Assembly (NCBI RefSeq): GCF_003688995.1
Contig: NZ_PENI01000008.1
Span: 62,001-126,000 of the forward strand
Reading direction: 5' to 3'
DNA: 64,000 nt
Origin: Streptomyces shenzhenensis
Lineage (GTDB): Bacteria > Actinomycetota > Actinomycetes > Streptomycetales > Streptomycetaceae
Shown here: positions 1-6,625 of the stretch, in pieces
How the letters are laid out: each line of letters opens with the position of its first letter
Numbering within the stretch: position 1 is the first letter of the stretch
Position numbers and translations under genes: made by a program
Notes under the pieces: generated by a model
What the model was told of the DNA's origin: nothing
Database searches by the model: none
The model's input: only the letters and a program-made list of their open reading frames with translations

Positions 1-302
1 TCTACGGCGCTCCGACCGCCCTGGTCTGTCACCTGCCCGGGAACGCGGTGCCCGGCACCTTCCTGGAGCTGGGCTTCTTCCTGCAGAACGTCATGCTCGG
101 ACTGGTGGCCGCGGGGCTCAGCAGTTGTCCGCAGTTCAGCGTGGCCGGTTACGCAGCTGTGCTCCGAGCGCAGCTGGCAATCCCTTCCGACCGGCTCGTC
201 GTATGCACCATGGCTGTCGGATACGCGGACGAGACAGCCCCGGTCAATCGGTTCGTCCCGCGGCGGGCCGGTCTGGAGGAGTACGTCCAGTGGCGCGAGT
301 GA
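1..302 (+). CDS. Nitroreductase family protein, C-terminal part only
   Basis: The reading frame is already open at the left edge (codons from base 3), so only about the last 100 residues are seen. They carry the C-terminal signature of FMN nitroreductases of the 4-nitrobenzoate-reductase/NfsB type: a helix beginning FLELGFFLQNVML, the AAGLSSCPQ segment, and a terminal GYAD...PVNRFVPRR stretch where family members read GYPD..N..R. Such enzymes use NAD(P)H and FMN to reduce nitro groups, quinones or enones. In biosynthetic clusters they also act as oxidases. The TGA stop overlaps the GTG start of the next gene, so it belongs to the coupled operon that follows. Substrate unknown; the N-terminal half lies outside the window. 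Confidence 0.82.
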   Translation, partial: YGAPTALVCHLPGNAVPGTFLELGFFLQNVMLGLVAAGLSSCPQFSVAGYAAVLRAQLAIPSDRLVVCTMAVGYADETAPVNRFVPRRAGLEEYVQWRE

Positions 303-1897
303 CGAGCGGGTACGGCGCCGCCGTCGGGCGTCGGGCCCGGCTGGTGGCGGTGGCCGCCGAACCTGAGGACCTCACCCCCCGTGCGCTGCGCGGCCTCACG
401 GGAGTGGCGGACGAGCTGGAGATCCGTGCCGACCTGGTCGGCGATCCCGATCCGTCCCGGCTGCGCCGGTACTTCGGGGGGCGGCTGACCTACAGCCTGC
501 GCTCTGCGCGGCACGGCGGCCGCTCGGCCGCCGGTCCGGTGGAGCGGCGCACCCGGCTGCTGCGCGCGGCGGACCACTATGAACGGGTCGATCTGGAGGC
601 GATGGACGACGTGCAGCCGCAGCTGCTCGCGGCCGTCCCGGCCCGGCAGCGGCGTGTCTCCTGGCACGCGTCCGGACCTTCGGGGAGGAGCGAGGGCCGC
701 GGTCGGGCCGGGCTGCTGGAGGCGTCGGCAGGGCTTCGGGAACGGTTCGCCGCGATGTCCGCCGTGCCGGCGGCGCTGTACCTCCTCGTGCCGCAGCCGG
801 GCGCGCAGTACGGGTCCGCCGCGCCGCTGCTGCTCACCGGGCTCGGACGTACCGACGTGACCGCGTTCGCGTCGGGGCCGGTCGGCATGTGGACCCGGGT
901 GCTGGCGCCGTGGCTGGGGGCGCCTGTCGTCTACGGCCGGATCGGTGCGCCGGGGGCGGACGGATCGCCGAGTGTGGGCCGGCTCCTGGCCGACTACGGC
1001 CTGCCCGCGTTGCCCCCGCTGAGCGGACTGGTCGGCATCGCCGGGCACGCCCCGGAAGGGTCGCCGTCGCCCCGGTTGCACAACGCGGCGTTGCGGGAAC
1101 TGCGGCTGCCCGCGCTCTACCTGCCCTTCCCGGTGGACACGTTCTTCCGCTTCTGGCAGTGGAGCCTCGACTTCGGTGCGCTGGGCGGTCCGCCCCTGCG
1201 CGGACTGACCGTGACCGCCCCGCACAAGGAGAGCGCGCTCCACGTGGCGGACGCGGCCGACCCGGAGGCGCTGGGGTGCGGTGCGGCCAATCTGCTGTGG
1301 CTCGACGCGGGGCGCTGGCGGGCGGCCACCACCGACGCCGTCGGAGCCCTGCGCGCCCTTGCCCTGGGCGGGGTCGACCCGAACGGCCGCAGGGCCGCCG
1401 TCATCGGCTGCGGCGGCGCCGGACGGGCCGTCGCCTGGGCCCTGCGTGCGGCCGGAGCCAGGGTGACCCTGGTCAACCGGGGGACCGCGCACGGCCGGGA
1501 GGCCTCCTCGCGGCTCGGGCTGCCCTACGTACCGCTGGCCCGGTTCTCCCCTGCGGGGTACGGTCTGCTCGCGCATGCCACGCCCCTGGTGGAGCGGGAG
1601 CCGTTCCCGGTGGCCGCGGCCGACGCGGACGCGGTGGTGCTGGAGATGCCCTACCGCGATCCGCCGACCGCGCTCGCGCGCGCCACCCGTGCCCGCGGAC
1701 TGACCGGTATCGACGGCTGGCAGGTCCTGATCGTCGAAGTACGCGAGCAGTTCAGGCTGATGACAGGCCATCCGATGCCCGAGACGCCGCCCCTGCGCGC
1801 CCTCTGCCGCGGATGGCCCGAGGAGGCAGCCGTCCACGGCCGCACCGCGTCGGAGGCACCGGCAGCGGCCCACCGCACGAGGAGGGAGGCGCCATGA
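299..1897 (+). CDS. Fused AroD-like (catalytically dead) / shikimate dehydrogenase-like protein
   Basis: This 532-residue protein joins a divergent type I 3-dehydroquinate dehydratase fold (about residues 1-235) to a shikimate dehydrogenase fold (about 245-510), the order of plant DHQ-SDH enzymes. AroD landmarks remain: EIRADL, YSLRSARHGG, VDLE near 97-100, His123 in SWH, and TRV near 200. The Schiff-base lysine does not: its expected place reads AALYLL (158-163), and the whole N-terminal half has no lysine. The AroE half keeps SPSP, VTAPHK (Lys310, the only lysine in the protein), AAN, TTD (Asp346), and a GCGGAG NADP loop. The usual C-terminal glutamine appears replaced by glutamate. The GTG at 299 is chosen because it forms a GTGA overlap with the upstream stop. 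I infer an oxidoreductase on a shikimate-like precursor with a non-catalytic AroD partner domain. Confidence 0.8.
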   Translation: MTSGYGAAVGRRARLVAVAAEPEDLTPRALRGLTGVADELEIRADLVGDPDPSRLRRYFGGRLTYSLRSARHGGRSAAGPVERRTRLLRAADHYERVDLEAMDDVQPQLLAAVPARQRRVSWHASGPSGRSEGRGRAGLLEASAGLRERFAAMSAVPAALYLLVPQPGAQYGSAAPLLLTGLGRTDVTAFASGPVGMWTRVLAPWLGAPVVYGRIGAPGADGSPSVGRLLADYGLPALPPLSGLVGIAGHAPEGSPSPRLHNAALRELRLPALYLPFPVDTFFRFWQWSLDFGALGGPPLRGLTVTAPHKESALHVADAADPEALGCGAANLLWLDAGRWRAATTDAVGALRALALGGVDPNGRRAAVIGCGGAGRAVAWALRAAGARVTLVNRGTAHGREASSRLGLPYVPLARFSPAGYGLLAHATPLVEREPFPVAAADADAVVLEMPYRDPPTALARATRARGLTGIDGWQVLIVEVREQFRLMTGHPMPETPPLRALCRGWPEEAAVHGRTASEAPAAAHRTRREAP

Positions 1898-2325
1898 CGA
1901 GCCGTTCGACGTCCCCGTCCGGACCGCCCGCACCCCGCCCGCCCCACACACCGGATGTGTCGGCGCTGCTGGGCGAGTGGGTCAACACCGACCGGCACAG
2001 CGCGAAGGGCGCCCGCCGGCTGAGCGTGACGTGGCACGAGGAGGGCATGCACGAGGGCATGTTCGTGAGGGCTTTCGGCGCGGGCGGCCCGCAGCCGGGC
2101 GACTGGGGTGAGGCGCCGGCGATCGTGTACACCGCGCCGGACACCCCGTCGGTCGCCTGGTCGTTCTCCGTGGTCTACGACTTCGGCTCGCGGCGCACCG
2201 TCGTATGCGCCTACCACAAGACGGGCATTCTGATCACGACCACGGCCACCGTCCTCAGCGGCGACGGCGAGGGCGCCGACCACTGGGCCCGCTCGTTCTT
2301 CCACAGGACGGAGGCGCGGGCATGA
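1894..2325 (+). CDS. Small lipocalin-like/beta-barrel hypothetical protein 1
   Basis: This 143-residue protein has no signal peptide. After a Pro/Ser-rich leader of about 25 residues it reads LLGEWVN and ends in ARSFFHR. The opening GxW motif and the alternating hydrophobic strands suggest a lipocalin/MoaF-like beta barrel that may bind a small ligand. The start overlaps the preceding stop as ATGA and its own stop overlaps the next start the same way, so it is made with its neighbours. The next gene has the same opening and ending pattern (LAGDWVN ... AHFYR), so the two look like a tandem duplication, or the two halves of a heterodimer. I do not recognise a named family, and the function is open. 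Confidence 0.7.
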   Translation: MTSRSTSPSGPPAPRPPHTPDVSALLGEWVNTDRHSAKGARRLSVTWHEEGMHEGMFVRAFGAGGPQPGDWGEAPAIVYTAPDTPSVAWSFSVVYDFGSRRTVVCAYHKTGILITTTATVLSGDGEGADHWARSFFHRTEARA

Positions 2326-2735
2326 CGGTACACGCGGTCGATCCGGCGCCGCTCGCGGGCGACTGGGTCAATTTCGACACCGGCGCCACCGGCATCGAAC
2401 TGGTCGAAGCCGCGGTCGACGGCAGCAGGCTCAGGCTGCGGATCACCGAACGCGGCGATCCGACACCCGTACGAGGGACACCCGGACCGCCCGCCCTCCC
2501 CGTCACCGGCGCCCCCCTGCCCGCGGTCCCGCTGGCCGATGACATCGACGCGGCCGAGGCCGTCGCCTTCCTCGCCGAAGGCCCGCTCGGCTCCCGGCAG
2601 GTCATCCTCGTCGGCTACGCCAACCGCGGCCTGCTGACCATCGACGTCCACACCGTCCACCCCACCGACGCGCGTGTGCCGAATGTGATGTACCGCGCCC
2701 ACTTCTACCGCTCGGAAGGGGCCACCCGCACATGA
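2322..2735 (+). CDS. Small lipocalin-like/beta-barrel hypothetical protein 2
   Basis: A 137-residue soluble protein, paralogous in layout to the preceding gene: PLAGDWVN near residues 9-16, a proline-rich middle (about 50-70), GSRQVILVGYANRGLLTIDVHT strands (about 95-115) and a YRAHFYR ending. Strand-rich composition with the GxW opening points to a small ligand-binding barrel. It is coupled by 4-bp overlaps on both sides, lying between its paralogue and the acyl-CoA-dehydrogenase-like flavoprotein. That placement suggests a role in handling the intermediate or product of this pathway, for example as a cyclase-like or binding protein. This is inference; no catalytic motif can be named. Confidence 0.68.
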   Translation: MTVHAVDPAPLAGDWVNFDTGATGIELVEAAVDGSRLRLRITERGDPTPVRGTPGPPALPVTGAPLPAVPLADDIDAAEAVAFLAEGPLGSRQVILVGYANRGLLTIDVHTVHPTDARVPNVMYRAHFYRSEGATRT

Positions 2736-3955
2736 CCGACGACCTGTCCCGAGCCGCCGCGGCCCGCGGTCCGGCGCTCGGAGACGACCAGGCCGTGCTC
2801 GCCGCCGTGGCGAAACTCGCCGCGGACAGATTCGCCCCCCGCGCCGAGGAGTACGACCGCAAGGCCGTCTTCCCCGCAGAGGACTTCGACGATCTGTTCG
2901 CCGGCGGCCTGCTGGGCGTCACCGTGCCCCGGGAATACGGAGGCCTGGGCTACGGACCGCAGCAGCGCCACACCCTGCCCCTGTGGGAGATGACCACCAC
3001 GCTGGCGAAGGCGGATCTGTCGCTGGCCCGCTGCTGGGAAGGGCACGCCAACGCACTGGTCCTCATCGACGCCCTGGCCGGCCCGGAGCAGAAACGACGC
3101 TGGTTCGCGGGCGTGGTGGAACACGGGCAGAAATGGGCAGCCTGGAGCGGCGAGTCCCAGGCCCCGAAGCCGGGCGAGACACTTCGCCCGGGCACCACGC
3201 TCGTCCCCGTCCCCGACGGCTGGGTCCTGCGGGGCAGCAAGGCGTTCGCCACCAGTGCCACCGGAGCCCAGTGGGCGATCCTGCTCGTCGATCCGCAGAG
3301 CCCCGGCGGAGCCCGCCGGACCGGAGAGGTCCACGGGCGGCTCCTGCTGCTCGCCTGCGACCTGTCCGATCCCACCGTGACCGTGGATGAGGCGTGGTGG
3401 GACCCCGTCGGTATGCGCGCGACGGTCAGCCACGCGGTGCGCTTCAACGACACCTTCCTACCGCGCGGCCATCTCATCGGCGGTCCCGGCAGCTTCTTCG
3501 ACGGACAGTGGCAGACCGCCTTCGTCCCCCATTACGCGGCGAGCTTCCTCGGCGGCGCCCTCGCGGCATACGAATACGGGCTCGCGTATCTGAAGCGGCA
3601 GGGCAAGGGCGGTGACCCCTATGTGCAGCAGCGGGTGGGCAGCATGGCGGTCAATGTCGAGACCGCCCGCCTGTGGCTGCGCCATGTCGCCGGGCTGTGG
3701 GACGAGGGCAGGCTCGACGAGGCCCGCATCGCCGGCGACAGAGCCTGGCACATGATCGTCCAGCTGACCCGGGAGACGGTGCACCACGTGGTCCACACGT
3801 GTGGCGCCCGCGGCCTGATCCGCCCGAGCCCCGTGGAGCGGATCCTGCGCGATCTGACGCTGTATCAGCTCCATGACAACGACGATCACGTGCTGGCGAC
3901 CATTGGCCGGGCCGTGCTCGGCGAGCAGTACGACCCGTCGTTCCACAGACTCTGA
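2732..3955 (+). CDS. Acyl-CoA dehydrogenase-fold flavoprotein
   Basis: 407 residues with the three-part acyl-CoA dehydrogenase layout. A helical N-terminus (to about 125) is followed by a central beta domain (WAAWSGESQAP, GSKAFATSATGAQWAILLV, then GMRATVSHAVRFNDTFLP) and a helical C-terminus ending LHDNDDHVLATIGRAVLGEQ. The ending resembles the type 2 C-terminal domain shared with DszC-like group D monooxygenases and flavin N-hydroxylases, so the enzyme may be a dehydrogenase or an O2-using hydroxylase; the sequence alone does not decide. It is coupled by ATGA to the barrel-protein genes and is the last gene of the operon. Acting after a shikimate-dehydrogenase-like enzyme, it may oxidise a carbocyclic or acyl intermediate. 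Confidence 0.85.
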   Translation: MTDDLSRAAAARGPALGDDQAVLAAVAKLAADRFAPRAEEYDRKAVFPAEDFDDLFAGGLLGVTVPREYGGLGYGPQQRHTLPLWEMTTTLAKADLSLARCWEGHANALVLIDALAGPEQKRRWFAGVVEHGQKWAAWSGESQAPKPGETLRPGTTLVPVPDGWVLRGSKAFATSATGAQWAILLVDPQSPGGARRTGEVHGRLLLLACDLSDPTVTVDEAWWDPVGMRATVSHAVRFNDTFLPRGHLIGGPGSFFDGQWQTAFVPHYAASFLGGALAAYEYGLAYLKRQGKGGDPYVQQRVGSMAVNVETARLWLRHVAGLWDEGRLDEARIAGDRAWHMIVQLTRETVHHVVHTCGARGLIRPSPVERILRDLTLYQLHDNDDHVLATIGRAVLGEQYDPSFHRL

Positions 3956-3979
3956 GCCAGGACGACGGTGACCGGCGCG

Positions 3980-5044
3980 TCACTGTCGTCGCCGGCCGTA
4001 CGGCGGTGACGCGGCCGAGTGATCACCGTCGTCGGGCCCGTCCGCCGCCGTCTCCCTGTGGTCGTCCCGGCTGTCGTCCCCGAGTGCCAGTGGGCCGCTC
4101 ACCTCGGGCGCGGTCTGTGCCGCCAGCTCGGCGAGCCGCCTGCACGCCTGCTCGATCGTCTCGTGGGCCCGGTTGCGCTCGGTGATTGCCGCGGCGAGCA
4201 ACAGCGCGGTCAGGGCGGCGGCGCCGTTGAACGCCTGCAAGGCGATCATGTTGACGAGCAGGTCGTGGCCGGCGAACGGGCCTGTCCTGCGGGCGGCGGC
4301 GACGATGGCGAAGATGGACAGGGCCAGTGCACAGGGGGCCGCACCGCTGCGCTGAAAGCGGAAGGCGGCCCAGACGAGCACCGGGAAGGCGAGGAAGAGC
4401 AGCGGTGCGGGAGAGACCTGGAGGAAACCGACGGCGACGGTGGCCGCCACCAGCGCAGCGCCCTCCACCCACCGGGAACGTGGCACGCCCTTCGGCCGGC
4501 CTGCCGAGCGCAGGACGAGGAGCACCGGGGTGACCATCAGGACGCCCATCGCGTCCCCGGTCCACCAGACCCACCAGGTCAACCAGAATCTGCTGTTGGG
4601 CAGCGCCCCGGCGAGATGGAGCGCGCCACCGCCCACCGTCGCGCTGATGAGCATCCCGGTGAACGCGCCGAGGAAGACCAGTCCGAGGACGTCCCGCAAG
4701 CGGTTCATCTCGGTACGGAATCCGGCACGACGAAGCAGCGCACAGGCGCAGAGGGGCGCGAGTGTGTTGCCCGCCGTGATCGCGAGCACGGCGGGTACCG
4801 ACGGCCCGAGCGAGATGTTGATCAGGAACGCGCCGAGTGCGATTCCCGGCCAGACCCGCTGCCCGAGGAGGAGCAGGGCGGCCAGCGCGACCCCTGTCGG
4901 GGGCCACAACGGCGTGACCTGGCCGCGCACGAGCTGCTGGAGCAGGCCCAGCCTGCCCGAGGCGTAATACAGCGCGCCGACCGCGCAGATCTCCAGTGCG
5001 GTGATGCCACTGCGCCGGAGCCCGGCACGGGATGCGACGGTCAT
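3980..5044 (-). CDS. MASE1 domain integral membrane protein
   Basis: A 354-residue protein with about eight hydrophobic segments between residues 15 and 290. It carries the MASE1 sensor pattern: ASGRLGLLQQ, PLWPPTGVALAALLLLG, a GN-T-APL helix and WWVWWTGDAMGVLMVTPVLL. MASE1 is normally the membrane input module of histidine kinases and diguanylate cyclases. Here it is followed only by a short hydrophilic tail (about 295-354) with a small helix and no kinase or GGDEF domain. It may therefore pass its signal to a partner, perhaps the phosphatases encoded next door, or act as a transporter-like protein. A purine-rich GGGAG lies just upstream of the ATG. Confidence 0.85.
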   Translation of the reverse strand: MTVASRAGLRRSGITALEICAVGALYYASGRLGLLQQLVRGQVTPLWPPTGVALAALLLLGQRVWPGIALGAFLINISLGPSVPAVLAITAGNTLAPLCACALLRRAGFRTEMNRLRDVLGLVFLGAFTGMLISATVGGGALHLAGALPNSRFWLTWWVWWTGDAMGVLMVTPVLLVLRSAGRPKGVPRSRWVEGAALVAATVAVGFLQVSPAPLLFLAFPVLVWAAFRFQRSGAAPCALALSIFAIVAAARRTGPFAGHDLLVNMIALQAFNGAAALTALLLAAAITERNRAHETIEQACRRLAELAAQTAPEVSGPLALGDDSRDDHRETAADGPDDGDHSAASPPYGRRRQ

Positions 5045-5166
5045 CGGGAGGTCACTCCCTCCGCCTGGCCCCGTAGTTCATCATCCGCCGGTCACCCCTG
5101 ATGCACCACCGCGCCGCTCGGCTGCCTCCCCCTCGCGACGTGCCCCGTGTGCCGGCGGGGGCGGCT

Positions 5167-6495
5167 TCAGCGCGGGGTACGCAGCGCGAGGATCGCCATG
5201 TCGTCGTGTCCGTCGCTGGGGTGCTGGTCGGCCAGCGTCTGTACGAAGTCTCGCAGGGGCAGGGCGGCGTGCGCGGTGGCGAGCACGGCGAGCTCGTCCA
5301 GGCTCTCGTCGACGGGGTGCGCGGGGTGTTCGAACAGCCCGTCGGTGAAGAAGACCACGGTGGCGCCCGGAGGCAGCGGACGGAGGTGGTCGGGGCGGGA
5401 ATGCCGGCTGTTGACGTTGAGCGGCAGTCCGGGTTCGGCGAACAGGAACTCCGCCCGCCCGCCGGGGCTGATCAGCAGCGGGGGGATGTGGCCCGCGGTG
5501 CTCCAGCGCAGCCGCCAGGCGGGCCCCGCGGGTTCGATGCGGGCCAGGCTGGTGGTGGTGACGGGGTTGTCGGTGATGGACTCGAGCGTGCGGTCGAGCT
5601 GGGCGAGGCACGCGCTGGGCGGAGTGCACCGCTCGAACAACAGGGCGCGCAGCATGTTGCGGGTGGAGGCCATGGCGGCCGCGGCTTGCAGATCGTGGCC
5701 GACCACATCGCCGATGACGATCGCCACCGCCCCGTCGGGCAGCAGGATCGCGTCGTACCAGTCGCCGCCGAGGCGATTGGGCTCGGCGGCGGGCCGGTAG
5801 ATCGCTGCGGCGTCGAAGGGCAGGTCGGGCAGGGTGGGCAGCAGCAGCCGCTGGAACTGCTCGGATCCGGCGCGCACCTGCTCGAAGAGCCGGACGTTGT
5901 CGATCGCGATGCCGGCGGCACTGGCCAGAGCCACGACGATGTTCTCGTCGTGGACGTCGAAGGGCCGTCCGTCGCGTCGCTCGGACAGATAGAGGCCGCC
6001 GTAGATCTTGCCGCGGACGTTGATGGCGACGCCGAGCAGGCTGCGCGGGCAGAGATGGCCGGGCGGGAACCCGGCCGTGGCCGGGTGCGCGGAGATGTCG
6101 TCGACGCGCAGCGGCTCAGGGTGGCGGATCGCATACCCGAGCACGCCAAGGCCCCGCGGGAACCCCAGCTCGGCCAGGGCCGCATGCTCCTGCTCGGACA
6201 GTCCGGCCGCGACGAACTGCCCGAAGTGATCGTCGGACTCGTCCAGCACGCCCAGCGCCCCGTAATGGGCTCCGACCAGTTCCATGGCGGTGGTCACAAT
6301 GCGGCGCAGCACCGCCGGCAACTCCACCTCGCGGGTGATCGCCACCACCGCGTCCAGCAGGTCCTGGATACGTTCCTTGGCGGCGGCCAGGGCACGCAGC
6401 TGCTCCTCGATCCGGCCCAGCTCGGCGTCCAGACGCCCCAGCAGGTCGGCTTGGTGCTGCGGCTTCGGTGACCTACCGTCCTTGCCGCCCGGCAT
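5167..6495 (-). CDS. GAF-SpoIIE (PP2C-type) serine phosphatase
   Basis: About 442 residues from the methionine in VVMPGGKD; the frame stays open to 6600, giving an alternative 477-residue form. After a coiled-coil-like helix (about 20-60) comes a GAF domain (about 65-215, containing LLGVAINVRGKIYGGLYLSER) and a SpoIIE/RsbU phosphatase domain (about 235-440). The metal-binding signatures GGDWYDA, VIGDVVGHD, FFTDGLFE and DGHDDMAIL are all present. Such proteins dephosphorylate anti-sigma-factor antagonists in response to a bound ligand or redox signal. It has no kinase domain of its own. Its neighbour on the same strand is a larger SpoIIE protein with a built-in kinase, so the two may act on one partner-switching circuit. 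Confidence 0.88.
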   Translation of the reverse strand: MPGGKDGRSPKPQHQADLLGRLDAELGRIEEQLRALAAAKERIQDLLDAVVAITREVELPAVLRRIVTTAMELVGAHYGALGVLDESDDHFGQFVAAGLSEQEHAALAELGFPRGLGVLGYAIRHPEPLRVDDISAHPATAGFPPGHLCPRSLLGVAINVRGKIYGGLYLSERRDGRPFDVHDENIVVALASAAGIAIDNVRLFEQVRAGSEQFQRLLLPTLPDLPFDAAAIYRPAAEPNRLGGDWYDAILLPDGAVAIVIGDVVGHDLQAAAAMASTRNMLRALLFERCTPPSACLAQLDRTLESITDNPVTTTSLARIEPAGPAWRLRWSTAGHIPPLLISPGGRAEFLFAEPGLPLNVNSRHSRPDHLRPLPPGATVVFFTDGLFEHPAHPVDESLDELAVLATAHAALPLRDFVQTLADQHPSDGHDDMAILALRTPR

Positions 6496-6625
6496 CACGA
6501 CCGCCCATGGGTTCGGTAGCTGTTCCCGATGGTCATCGTCGGAGTTCGTGTCATGCCCCGACAGTCCAACTCGCCCATGACCCTGAAAGCAGCATGCCAC
6601 ACGCGCAGACTCGGCGGAGACACGG

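Noticed and set aside
149..1951. Long open frame on the minus strand, 600 codons
   Set aside because: It is antisense to the AroD/AroE fusion whose plus-strand motifs are clear; long antisense frames are normal in GC-rich DNA.
5101..6471. 456-codon plus-strand frame over the first SpoIIE gene
   Set aside because: Antisense shadow with low-complexity composition; the minus strand has all PP2C metal motifs.
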